A program made the position numbers and the translations under genes. The notes under the pieces are model-generated. The model was not told the origin of the DNA. It was given only the letters and a program-made list of their open reading frames with translations, and made no database searches. From Botryotinia globosa (taxonomy: Eukaryota; Ascomycota; Leotiomycetes; Helotiales; Sclerotiniaceae), in the NCBI GenBank assembly GCA_014898425.1, contig RCSZ01000015.1, positions 1,116,001 to 1,180,000 on the forward strand: a stretch of DNA of 64,000 nucleotides, written 5' to 3'. This document shows, one piece after another, positions 10,136 through 21,905 of the stretch (position 1 is its first letter; each line of letters opens with the position of its first letter).

Positions 10136-11032
10136 TTTGAGATCGAATCAATCAGATTACGATTGGATTTTGTTGTAATATTCTTTGTTGCAGGTTTTGT
10201 GGTTAGATCGAGTCGCGTTTGTATTGAATTGAGTCTCCTATTTCAACTCAAGGCTGAGGATCTTTGACTGTTGTGAAATACTCCTGATCGGCATCGAAGC
10301 TGCAGAAACTCGATTTAAAAGATTCTGTGTATTTATACTTTTGAGAGAAGAGAGAATGAATTTTTGGAAACAAATTTTTGTTATTGAAAATATCAATTAC
10401 CTAGGTAGTTTGAAAGATTTCGATGTTCAGCCTTGGGAATCTTGGAAATTATGGTGAGAAAGTCCGGGGTAACATAATTTCGGGATCTTTTGATCTTAAG
10501 CTAGTGGAAAGGTACGGCAATGTTCCCCACTTACCGTATGTAGCTAGCAGGGGCTGCTTTTTCAGGTACACGTAGACGGCGTGAGAGACCGTATCACGTG
10601 GCTCTGTCTAGTTGTGGCACACTTTTGAGAGCGTCCACGTATATCAAGGAAATCTGATCCATGTTAGGTTATTCATGTCAAATCATTTTCTAAATTTCAG
10701 ATGTTGGTAACTTGATACCCAGCTCAATCCAATATGAATGATTTTGCTTTGGACTTGCATCAACCTTCCGTCATATTGTCGTCCACCTTAAGACAAGAAG
10801 AAACTGAGTATATTACGTAGTACTCCAATGATTCAACTCCTCGAAGCTTTGCTGAATTTCACGAATCGCTAAACGTAAAGTATGTTCATTGACTAGGTGG
10901 TATTGTTCAATCCGTTGAACTAGAGCACATAACATGTTGGCTTTTCCTAAATACGAAATTGAGATTGTCTCTACTTGTTGATCTATTTTTATCCGTATCC
11001 GAATTCCATCTACCTACTCTACACTCGGCCAA
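10136..11032. other. Intergenic
   Basis: About 0.9 kb of promoter DNA for the acidic protein gene plus the 3' region of the aldo-keto reductase. No coding signal seen; a TCACGTG motif occurs near 10595. Confidence 0.55.
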
Positions 11033-12224
11033 TTATTGCCTGTGTGGTGAGAGAGGCTTGGATGGTTGAACATGATCAGTTATACCAGCTGATTTCATCA
11101 GCCATACATCACCTGGACTCTTCACCCCGTTTGGACCTCCTAAGAAATTAAGAGGGAATCCGATATCAAACGCGTTTGACTCCTCAATTTGTTTCACATC
11201 ATCATCACTCAACTCCAATGATAAAGCTTCAATGTTTCCCTTCAGATGCTCAATCTTCCTTCCTCCAACGATTGGGAATACGTATTTCGCCTTCTTCAAC
11301 ACATATGCCAATGCTACACTAGTAATTATGGTCTTCTTCTCGTTGGCAATCTTCTCAAGAACCTTAGATATCTTGATGGCAGCCTCGGTTGGTTCCCACA
11401 ACTTTCGTCCTTCATCGGATTTGCGTTGCTCGTCGCTTTTGAAGTGGCCACCTCCCAATGCACCCCAAGGAGCTAGCCCCATCCCTTCATCGGCAGCCAT
11501 GTCGATAATGTCACGCTCGAAATCACGGTTCTCGGCAGACCAGCGTCCTTGATACACTGAGAATTGACGGAATCCATGATCACGAGCATACTGGTTGCAT
11601 TTCGATACAATCCAAGCTGGTGTATCCGAAACTCCAAGGTACAGAACTTTTCCGGACAAGACCAATGCGTTCAATGATTGCATGAGCTCTGGAATTGAGC
11701 AAGTGAAGTCCCACCAATGAACATACAAAAGGTCGATGTAAGATGTTCTCAGCTTCTTTAAACTTGCTTCGAGAGATAAATGGAGAGATTTTGTTCCGTT
11801 TCCGGTAGTGTTGATCAAAATTTCTTTGTCGCCATGTCCAGCTCGGAAACAAGTTGTGAACTTTGTGGCGATAACAAGTTGGTCTCGAATTCCACGCTTT
11901 TCAGCCCATTCACCAATCCATTTCTCTGATTCTTCGGCTTGATAATTATTGGCGGTATCAATGAAATTTCCACCCGATTCATAGAAGAAGTCCAATATCT
12001 CCTCGGTTTGTTTTTGATCGCAAGCTCCCATGAAACTCTCCCCTTTATAGTGTTGTTAGTGACTATCGAATTGAGCCTTTATGAGGGACCTAGGTACACT
12101 TACAGGCATTTCCGAAGTTCATTGCTCCCAAGCATAAAGGGCTCACTCTAACTGATGCTGTGGGGGAAAGCATTCTATAGTGACCAAGAGCGGTCTTTGG
12201 GGGTGGGGGTGCAGCGAAAGCCAT
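11033..12224 (-). CDS. Aldo-keto reductase, aryl-alcohol dehydrogenase type
   Basis: Two exons, 12224-12104 and 12042-11033, joined across a 61-bp intron, give 376 residues, the usual length for fungal AAD/NorA-type reductases. These NADPH enzymes reduce aromatic or aliphatic aldehydes. The family tetrad is visible: Asp and Tyr in F-I-D-T-A-N-N-Y, Lys in I-A-T-K-F, His in Y-V-H-W-W-D. The N-terminal L-C-L-G-A-M-N-F-G strand is supplied by exon 1, so the ATG at 12029-12031 within exon 2 would remove beta-strand 1 and is not the start. A TATATATA stretch lies about 70 bp upstream on the coding strand. It is head to head with an MFS transporter 0.9 kb away; co-regulation is possible but unproven. 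The exact substrate cannot be told. Confidence 0.9.
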
Positions 12225-13115
12225 TTTGAGAGTTTAGTAAAATAACAAGTTTATAAGAAAAGAGGCAGTTTGAATTGAAGGGAAGAATGAATATATATAA
12301 GTGTTAATCGCAAATGTTTTGGAATCGACTGAGAGGGTGAATGCCGACATTTTATATCTGGCTACAATGCTATATGATCTCATTCTTGAAAGGAAGGATT
12401 CCTAATCATTCTCCGCATTCATACTCACTAAAGGATTAAAGGGCCATGGCATACAAGGAAGTCCCATGATTTGAGCTGGAGTTAAGTTAACCTTATCTGC
12501 GTCAATATCATTCATTACATTACCTTGCATTCCTTTCCCCCGCCGTTAACCCCGACAGTTACGGATGTTTCCGTTGGACTATAATATACGTCAGTGAGCA
12601 CTTTGTAAACACATTTGAGACTGGAAGACGATGTGACAATCTGGGTAGTGGGTGCCGTACACACATATCGTACACACATATCGTACACACATATCGTACA
12701 CACATATCGTACACACATATCGTACACACATATCGTACACACATATCGTACACACATACCATACACACATATCGTTGCGTATATGGACGGGCATCTCATC
12801 CTTTTGGTGTTGGTGTTGGTGGAGCGAACACCATATCATGTCTCGTTAGATCTTCTCAATATTCACTCCGCATCACGTGGAATGTTTACCTATGTCGGAG
12901 GCTAAAACTATCTATCCCCTTGGCATCGGAACTGACCGATTCTCGAATAGGAAAGCTTGAAAAGTCTAAACACTTCTCCACTTTCTCACACCTTTTTCCA
13001 CAGTGCACCGCTCTTCTTGAGTTGTCAGTTACATACATGATAGATACATCTTAATATCAATCAAGTCGCTTCTGGAATCCTTACTGTTATAAGATTTCAC
13101 CAGAAGGTGTAGCAT
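12225..13115. promoter_or_regulatory. Divergent intergenic region between AKR and MFS genes
   Basis: An 891-bp region upstream of two genes transcribed away from each other. It contains the TATA-like run at about 12291-12300 serving the AKR side and the 13-bp minisatellite at 12656-12772. No coding gene is seen; frames through the minisatellite are repeat artefacts. Confidence 0.6.
12656..12772. repeat. 13-bp minisatellite, nine copies
   Basis: The unit CGTACACACATAT is repeated nine times head to tail. The eighth copy ends TAC and the ninth begins CAT instead of CGT; the others are identical. As 13 is not a multiple of three, every frame through it reads open, which explains several spurious short ORFs. 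Confidence 0.95.
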
Positions 13116-14668
13116 ATGACACCGGGAGAGAAAAACGATGCAGAGGACAGCTGCTTAAAAAACCCAGGCGTCTTTACACCTAGTGTAAACGATCGTTCTC
13201 AAGATAAAAATTTCGAAATATCTGGGGTAAACTCGGTTTTACTCAAATCGGAGGGTTTAGACAACAACAACAACAACAACAACAACAACGCAAAAAGCCC
13301 CATCACTTTCAACGAGAATCTTGAAAAGGGCGTTGTTCAGAATGGTTCCGAACAACCATCTGATGGAACTTCAATTTCAGATGATGAAAAGGATAACTTT
13401 CCTGACGGCGGCTTGAAGGCTTGGTCTGTGGTTGTGGGATCATTCTGTGGCTCATTTGCAGTCTTTGGAATCCTCAATTGCAGTGGCATCTTGCTCGACT
13501 ACTTCTCCACTCATCAATTACAAGGCTACGCAACTGGTGATGTTGGATGGATCTTTGGAGTATCACTCTTTTTGACCTTCTTGGGTGGTACTCCAGTTGG
13601 TCCAATCTTCGATGCATATGGCCCCAGAGTCTTGATATTCTGTGGAAGTATCTTGTTGATATTGTCTATGATGTTGCTTGGATTATGCGGTGGTGAGTTA
13701 CCCTGAACTCTGCAATATCATATGTCTACTCTACCCTACTAATTGTTCCAGAATATTGGCAGATTTTCATAGTGTATAGTGTTCTCAATGGCATTGGTGG
13801 AGCCATGGTGAATACTCCATGTATTTCTTCAATCGCCCAATACTTTCAAGCAAAGAGAGCTTTTGCTACCGGCATTGCAATGACGGCTGGAAGCGTTGGC
13901 GGAGTCATAATCCCTCTGATGCTGCAACGCCTCTTTCCCACAATCGGTTTTGCTTGGGCAACACGGATATTGGGATTCATCCTTCTTGTGCTCCTCATAT
14001 TAACAAACCTCCTCGTTACTAGCCGCCTTCCCAAAAAGCCGCTTCCTAGCATGAAGAGCATTCTTCCGTATTGGCCTGCGTTCAGGGAGCCGTCTTTCGT
14101 CTTCCTTACCATAGCGATCTTCCTCCTCGAGTGGGGAATTTTTGTCCCTCTGACATACATCACACCCTATGTCGTCGCAAATGGCCAATCAACATCATTC
14201 GGTTTTTACATAGTCTCCATTCTCAATGCCGGTTCATTCGTCGGCCGATTGGGAGCAGGCTATGTGGCCGATCGCCTTGGTTATGTGAATACACTCATTA
14301 TTTCTGTCGCTTTTTGCGTAGTAACATGTTTAGCACTGTGGCTACCAGCTGGTGACTCCCAAGCGATAGCCCTTGTTTTTGCTGTACTATTTGGACTTGT
14401 GAGCGGTAGCAATCTCAGTCTGAGTCCAGTATGCGTTGGTCAGCTATGTGGAGTTGAAAAATTCGGTACTTACTATTCTACATGTTGGATGATAGTTTCA
14501 TTTGGCACCTTGACTGGGTTGCCTATTGCTGGACAGATCCTGACAGCTAGTGGAGGTGATTATACATGGTTGATTGTTTTTGCTGGACTCTCCTATGCAC
14601 TGGCTGGGACCTTCCTCGTTGCTGCAAAAGTTGCAAAGCTCGGATGGTCAATTACCAAGAAATACTGA
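13116..14668 (+). CDS. MFS transporter, monocarboxylate-transporter (SLC16) type
   Basis: Exons 13116-13692 and 13752-14668, separated by a 59-bp intron, give 497 residues. A hydrophilic N-terminus of about 90 residues contains a run of nine asparagines (AAC microsatellite near 13262-13288). It is followed by the motif D-G-G-L-K-A-W-S-V-V typical of fungal MCT-like MFS proteins, then about 12 hydrophobic segments. The loop between the two six-helix halves includes P-K-K-P-L-P. The G-x-x-x-D-R-x-G-type motif A2 appears as G-Y-V-A-D-R-L-G-Y. Location is probably the plasma membrane; family members carry monocarboxylates, riboflavin or other organic acids, and the substrate here is unknown. It diverges from the aldo-keto reductase gene. 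Confidence 0.9.
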
Positions 14669-16187
14669 TGATACGCAATGGTTTATGATGTAGATGATCT
14701 TCCATCTCGAATTTTTCTCTCTGGAAGTTTACGCAGCTGCCTCGTAAACATCTTATATCCGAGGCAAGGAAACGGTATAGGACAACACGACCTCGTTCAA
14801 GTGGAGTCCTGGTGCGATCATCTCGACAATTCTATTTCTTGACGCCCATTTCACATATATTTGCACACAATTGTTTTCTTCCTACAAAATTGAAAGAAGA
14901 TGGAAAAACAATAGGGTGAACCCCGAGTGCCAGGGGAAACCCATTAAATAGGGAGGAGGATTTAGCGAGTTTTTTGTGGTACTTGGATATTTGATGGACC
15001 TTACTCTCTCTATACACACATCTTATATATGCAGCATATACATGGCAATATTACACACTCATTTATCTCCCTATACTTACCTCCATTCTTACCATACTGC
15101 GATATGCTTCGCTTCTCAAATACCACATTCTCCTTCCATTTCACACGAGGAAGTAAATAGATCAATGCACTTGACATACTTGTAAATATGCGATTCCTCG
15201 CTACTTCAACAGAAACGGCCTATACAGGTATTCACTCTTCAAATATCACTCCGCTTTTCCTGCCAATCATATCACATCATATCGAATTGAATCGAACAAA
15301 ATCAAATCAGAGTACACTATATATCTATCCACAATAAACTACATTATGAATTCTAATTCCTCCTTTCATCTCTTCTGTGATATCTTCCCATCTTTCCATG
15401 TCAAAAGTGATATAATACTATAAAACAGCAGTAGATGCATTCATTATTCTTTCTTCATTCCTAATAAGTATAAAATAGATTCGTATCTGACATGTAAGAT
15501 TACATCATTCGAAATGTGGCATGGAGTATGTGGGTATGTGGTAAAACTTGATTGTGTATCCGCGTACCTATCTACCAGGTAATCATCGAATTCCTCCCTG
15601 TTAAAAAACAGCTCTCGTCGAGACAGAATGGCTCGATGGCTTTTCTAAACAGCACAATATGTGAGATATAGCCCCCACTGTGTTATATTACAATCCTTGA
15701 GATTTTTAGCCGCATTTGATTCATAGACCACCTCGATTCATTGCACACAACTTGCAAAGATGATGCCATCAAATCTAAAGTCCACTTTTATATTATTCAG
15801 TAATTCATTCTCAAAGCCAGAAGTGACTTTGCCAGATCGCTGAACCATTTATTTCCCATCCTGATGTGCATCATTTTTCCATCATTGACTCCAGATATCT
15901 TCCTGTTTTCTCCCTTGAATCTTCCCCCACATTAACTCCTCCATTCTATGAAACTCAGCAATGCAATCATATGTCTGATCATACCTCATAAAATCGTGTT
16001 TTCATGCAAACGACCATTCGCCCTATCGATGTCGATATGAAGACCATTTAAAATATAACAGACCGTGCCAGCCGCAAGAGAATTGAATCAGATTTCCCCA
16101 GAATCTGGACTATGAAACTAAATGAAGCTCAAAGAAAGCATCATCATGTGATTTAATCGTCAACGTAATAACATCAATCTCAAAGTG
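14669..16187. other. Intergenic between convergent genes
   Basis: About 1.5 kb, AT-rich, with no frame that looks coding; it holds the 3' UTRs of the MFS and Arb1 genes. Confidence 0.55.
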
Positions 16188-18263
16188 TTAGATACGTTCT
16201 ACCTCATTGGCAGCATCCTCCGCGATAGCATCCATGACTTTTTCCTCGGCATCCGGGTCGTCCTCGGTTGGTGGCGGTCTCTCGTTAGGGACTAGCAATT
16301 ATCAGCACAATATTTCAGACCGTGTAATGATACAACTACTCACCAGGTTCTTTCCAGCCCATCATCTTCTCATTAGGAAGGTAAAGATGGAAGGAAGGGA
16401 AGAATTCCACGACTTGATCAAAATATTTGACACCGATGTTAAGCTCGTGAACAACCACTTCAATTTTGAGACCCGGATAGCATTGTTGCAAAATTTCGTC
16501 CTCAATCCAGAATTCCTCGATGGAATCATCAAGCTCATCGATTCCATCGTCCGTCTTGTCTTCGTAGGCATAGCCAGGACCTTCCCAGGATTTGCACAGG
16601 AGCTTTCCGATTGGCTTGAGAGCACCCAATCCTCGAGGATCTTTAACATGCGAGAACTCTCCAACCACGTTTGCAGAAGCTCGATGGATATCAGCCACCT
16701 CCAGGAATTTGGTTTCAATTGTTACGACGTGAATATCACCATTCTTAGCTTTGTCAAAGTGGCTCTTATCGCCAATGAAGGCAACAATTCCACCGAAGAC
16801 AAATTGACAAACAGGCAGACTGAGTACTGGTATGTTAGAATTCCATTGATCCAAATCGTCCGCGGGATTGGCCCAAGCGGAATTGATCTCAAAGTTTCGC
16901 TTGTAGTTTTCACCAAACAGTGTTGAAGCGGCTACGTTGAAGTCGCCGGGAAACATTTGCCGGAGACGTCGGATTGCATCGAATTCCCTTTCGGCTATGT
17001 CGCATAATCGCCGAGCGGCCATGATTTCCTTGGTGTATTCTTTACATACCTCATGAGCCAAGACATAGTTGAGGAAGTTTTTGACCACCCCGCAAAACAT
17101 GGCCACTTCCTCTGCTCCATCACCAAGTATTCTGGGTGCTCTGTAAGATCTATGGAACTGTTAGTGTATTGGACAAGATATGCTCATAATACAGCACCGC
17201 ACAGAAAGCCCTTGGCAACTCCCTCCCAATCCACAACCCAATTTTCGGTATCTGAGGGATCATAGTACTTGGCACTGCTAGCTCGAACAAAATCTGTAGC
17301 TTGAATAGCGGCAATCTCAGCTGCAGTGGAATTGTCTAATGTTTCTTGATCAAGACCGCCATTGAAAGACTTGGTGCCAGATTCGATTCCACCCAAAGCA
17401 AAATACTTTGTAAGAATGTTCGCACGAATGCTATCAAACTTGCGCCTAACAGTAGCCAGAGTATTAGCTAACAAATTCTGCATGTCGACAAGGTATGTAT
17501 GAATAACTACCGTGCTCTGTATCTCTGAATGCATGTTTCAATACGCCTTTAAATCTTGTCAGTGTATGAAATATAGTTCGGAAATGATTGCATACGCAGC
17601 GAATGATCGGCCTCTGCAAGATTGTTAGCAAAGTTGACTGAGAAGGTATGGGTTACTTACTCGTGGTAGATATCACATTCCTCTTCATATTCAACTGGAG
17701 TGAGAGGTGGGTCGGCATAGAATTCTACAGTGTCACGTTAGAGGTATATTCGGACTTTCCATGTGTAACTGGTCTTGCATACCCTCAAATCCCGTTGGGC
17801 TTGGTGTCTTTTTCTTTCCACCGCTCTTTTTCTTCTTCTTCTTCTTGGGCTCACCATCTCCACCTTCAGTAACTTTTGCGTCACCATCTGCGCCTCCATC
17901 AACTGCGCCTTCACCCTTCTTGCCGGACTCTTCAGGAGTGACGGGGAGTCTAGCAACCGGTGTGTTTGTACCAGAAGCGGGGGTAACTGATAAATGGACT
18001 GGGGTTGGAGGTGGGACTCTTGGAGGGGCTGGTGGTGTTTTCATACCGGTCGCAATCTCTGGGACGTTGATGTGTATTCTCTCATCGTCGCTAGAGCTCG
18101 ACTTTGAACCGATACTCAACAGCTGATCTCTTGTATAGCGCTTGCCCATTTTGATATCGGATTCATCCGTAGCTCCATCAACCCCCCGCAAGGCAGTCAA
18201 GTCGAGCTCGCTGATGGCACGAGATAACTCCTCAGGTTCGGGACCTACAGAGTGAGGCGCCAT
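16188..18263 (-). CDS. arb1: Argonaute siRNA chaperone (ARC) complex subunit Arb1
   Basis: Seven exons assemble in frame: 18263-17783, 17724-17661, 17613-17596, 17546-17511, 17445-17203, 17149-16344 and 16291-16188, giving 583 residues. Exon 3 is only 18 bp. The N-terminus is disordered with a Lys-rich block near residues 135-150. Family landmarks follow: an E-F-Y-A-D-P-P-L-T-P motif, then R-I-E-T-C-I-Q-R-Y-R-A-R-R created across two introns, W-V-V-D-W-E-G-V-A-K-G-F-L, and the F-L-N-Y-V-L-x-H-x-V-C region. In fission yeast Arb1, with Arb2 and Ago1, controls siRNA duplex maturation and heterochromatic silencing. The role here is inferred by homology. The exon 5 donor (GTGCGG) is atypical, so that junction is the least certain. 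Confidence 0.88.
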
Positions 18264-19533
18264 GATGTTGAGCTACCTAACTCAAATGGATGGATCAGTA
18301 TCGCAACCAATAATGTAGAACCACTTGGTGGAGAAGAAGTGTCGGTACCTACGACGGCGAATTTTGGTTGGCTGGGTTTTATTACAAGAGGAAGAAATAT
18401 AGAAGGCTGTGCAAAATTTAAGAGTTGGGTTGCACTACCTTGATGTTGTTGGTTTGTAGTGGTTGTGGGGAAGTTGCGAGTTCTTTGCGAAGGCCTCTTG
18501 AGAAAGTGATTGAAGCCCAATGTGATGGATGAGTCAAGTCAAATCAAATCAAGGTGAATCTTATATTGTGGGTTAAATAATCCCAAAGTGAATTCAAATA
18601 ATTTGATACCAGTGCTATGAAGAAGAGCAAAGAAAACGAAAAGGCCAACGACTGCAAGTGTGTGTGTGTGTGTGTGTGCGGTTGGATATAACAGCTGATG
18701 TGGTTCGAGTGAAAACAAGCGTTCATGTGTGTATGATGATGTGATTGATGGTGTGGTGACTGAGAAATCCAAAAATGGTGAAGAAATTATAACAAAAAGA
18801 GTAAAGTCGCCGGTAAGGTCAAGCAAGGAAGGCGCACACCAGATGAACGAGAATGAAATACTGTAATAATGAAAATGAAAATAAGTTCTTCAATATAATT
18901 ACCTACCTAGCATCTTTTACTGATCGCCTTTCTATCACCAGCACCGCCGAGTACCTTTTTCATAAGGTTTACTGTTGAAAGTTAAGATCTGGTTGCGGGG
19001 AACTGCAGATTGTGATGATGGGGATGGATGGATGGATGGATATATAGATATATACCCAGGTAATGCTTCATTCCTCAACATCCCCTGTTCCAATTTTCCT
19101 ATTGGAGTTGGATGAGCTGGAGTCCGTTGATGCCTCCATATCGGTCGCCATCCGTCTGCCATGAAGAATGCCTTGTGTTGGAACTTGAAAGGATGTAAAC
19201 AAGGTCCTTGGTGACATTGATGAGGGTACAGTAATACATTGCAGGTGGCAGTACTCTACACCTGATGAAGGGAGGAGCTACACTTTCTTGATGAGGAAAG
19301 GTTTCAGCGAGAGATAGATAAGCTATATATACCAGGTATTTAATTACTTCCCGCATCTACAATTGTCCCTTAGCTCGTCTGGTTCATCTTGCGCGCCCAA
19401 TGTGAAATCGGAAATCTGATTAATCTCGATAACCACCGGTACACTCCTCATGATCCTCAAATACTCTCTTTTTAATAATTAATTATTGTTGAAGCCACGA
19501 CAGACAAACGTCTCACTCCAGACGCCCCTTTAC

Positions 19534-19566
<33 letters not shown>

Positions 19567-19804
19567 ACATACACACATACACACATACACACGCACACGC
19601 ACACGCCCTTACAATACTCAGCCTACTCTTACTCCTCCTCTCACCACTCATGTATTAAGCTTTCTTCTTTCTCTAGCGCCAGAAGACCAATAGAAGGAAA
19701 ACCTATTCCTGGTTCTTCCTTCACTCGATACATATATTCTGATACATTCCTTCCAATAATGATATTCTCTTGAGACTTTGCGACGTCCAAAAAATACAAA
19801 TACA
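18264..19804. other. Divergent intergenic region with microsatellites
   Basis: About 1.5 kb upstream of both Arb1 (-) and the inositol kinase (+). It holds a GT run near 18659-18677, a GGAT run near 19020-19040 and a long CA-type run near 19532-19605. No coding gene is supported. Confidence 0.6.
19532..19605. repeat. CA-rich microsatellite with imperfect tail
   Basis: A pure (AC)n block is followed by ACACAT and ACACGC variants, about 200 bp upstream of the inositol kinase start. Confidence 0.9.
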
Positions 19805-20904
19805 ATGGCCAAACCTCTCCCAATTCATGCCGACTTGATCGACTGCAACTACGCTGTCGCAGGGCAGTAAGTGTCAAGTTCATATTCGCCCTTGTAAGAT
19901 TTAAACATTAATCTTCAAATAGTGATGGCACTCTTTCCGACATTGATGGCGAATTGTTTATCAAGCCTTGCACCGATACCGAGATTGCATTCTACAACGA
20001 CACGATAGCAGGGCACCAAGACTTTTACGATTTTATGCCCGAATTTCTTGGAACTTTGCAACTGGATGAGAACCAGAATAAATCTTTTGAAGACAAAGCG
20101 ACCGAGTTGATTGCGCAGCATGCCAAACCTGAAGTGTCGTACCCTGGCAGGACTAACGGCAAGAGAATTACTACCAATCAAGCCGTGGTTCTTATGAACG
20201 CATCGCACGGTTTCGCGAAGCCCAATATTCTCGACGTCAAGCTTGGTGTACGATTATGGGCAGATGATGCTCATCAAGAAAAAAAAAAGAGGTTTGACAA
20301 AGTTACGCAACAAACCACACACAAAGATCTTGGCTTTCGCATCGCAGGTATGAGAGTATGGCAGGGTCCCGATGCGAAAGGCGATGATATAGACGAGGAT
20401 GGCTATAGAATATATAATAAAGATTACGGCAGGTTCGAATTAGATAATAGCAATGTTCACGAAGCATTCAAGAATTTCATCTTCACAAAATCAGCTGGTA
20501 TCGACAACGAGCTAGGAAGATTAATATCCCAGGCCTTTCTCACAGATTTGAGAAGAATCCAGGATGCCTTGGAAACTCAGGAGAGCAGAATGTACTCTGC
20601 TAGTCTTCTCTTCGTTTTTGAAGGCGATGGAAAAGCATTACGCGCTGCAATGGAAGAAGCTAGCAGGACCCCACCTCCAACCACTATGGAACATGCTTCA
20701 TCATCATCCGGAGAAACTCACTCATCCTTTGAAGACGACGAGGAGGATGAAGATTTAGAAGAAGAATCTTTTCCCAAAATCTATTCTCTAAAGGTCATAG
20801 ACTTTGCTCATGCTACATGGACTCCTGGCTTAGGACCGGATGAAAACGCTCTTGTGGGAGTACGTAGCGTGGGAAAAATTCTGGAGAAGCTGGCGGAGTC
20901 ATAA
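19805..20904 (+). CDS. Inositol polyphosphate multikinase (Arg82/Ipk2 type)
   Basis: Exons 19805-19866 and 19923-20904 flank a 56-bp intron and give 347 residues. The IPK-family catalytic motif P-x-x-x-D-x-K-x-G is present as P-N-I-L-D-V-K-L-G near residue 110. It is followed later by S-A-S-L-L-F-V-F-E-G, the family's S-S-L-L-x-x-Y-E-G equivalent, and by I-D-F-A-H, which contributes the metal-binding Asp. The length and short N-terminus fit Arg82/IPMK rather than the much longer Kcs1 IP6 kinases. It would phosphorylate inositol tris/tetrakisphosphates to IP5 in the nucleus or cytosol. An acidic insert (about residues 290-305) separates the SLL and IDF motifs, as is common in fungal members. 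Confidence 0.9.
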
Positions 20905-21905
20905 GAGACAAGATTATAGTAATGCCTAATGGCATATTGAGTATATTATGCTCTAGGAGAGCTGCTGGTGTGCGGGAGTTGTAGGAGTCATGGGCATGTC
21001 AAATGCAAGGTATCTTCATGGAGTTGCTTGGACAGGGCACACAACTATACATGAGCATGGCTGTTTATTAAAATATTAAGATACCCCACTGCGATTGGAC
21101 CTCTAGAAGTCTGCATATGCAAGCATATGCGTTCATTTTGCTTTCACTTCTCATCTATCCGGTTTAGACACGGTTAATAATATATACCTACTTATGGTCC
21201 GCGTCCTTCTCGTATCTATATTCATATATGTATGCTTAATATGATTGATGCTGAAGAATGCGCATCTCAGCTTCATAACGTGAGGTGATGGTGGCTTTGC
21301 AAGTGCGTTGTCCCCATCGGCCAAGCCCGGTCTCTGACGTACTGTCGTGAAATACTAATGAGCTACGGTATGCTTATTCTATCGACTAATCAAACAAGGG
21401 GCTAGATTGGGAGTTGTTGGGCTTTGTATTTCAGAAAGTTTTACATAGCAAAACTGTAATTGTATGTCAAATATGTGGGTGTTCAAGAGGTCACTGAGAT
21501 GATGTTTCTTTGTCAGTTGTAGGCGCCCATTTAATTCATTTTGATTACCTAGTGATATCAAGTGCCTAACAAAGTACCTACGTATTCAAAATTCACTAAC
21601 AATGTTCATCTACCCATCCAAGATTTATTCGATAATTTTTCGAAATTCTGTGCCTCAAGAATACCTAGGTATATAAATCGATATCGACTAGTAAAAAGCC
21701 CAACCAACTAATAAATTTCACATGACAAACGCGTCGCGTGAATAAAACCACCATAGCACACCGTAAGGCTGAGAAACCCCTGCCACGGAAACCTTGAAAC
21801 CCCATATCTTTGAACTGGGAGCTCGACACTACACTCCCACTCCCTAGCTAAAAACTTTACCCCATGCTCCACATCTTTCCAGCGTAACCATACCTAGACA
21901 CAATC
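20905..21905. other. Intergenic
   Basis: About 1 kb between two same-strand genes; AT-rich promoter of CLP1. No other gene seen. Confidence 0.55.

Noticed and set aside
12515..12905. Several overlapping short frames rich in Y-V-C-T-I or H-T-Y-R
   Set aside because: They are readings of the 13-bp minisatellite in all frames and do not encode proteins.
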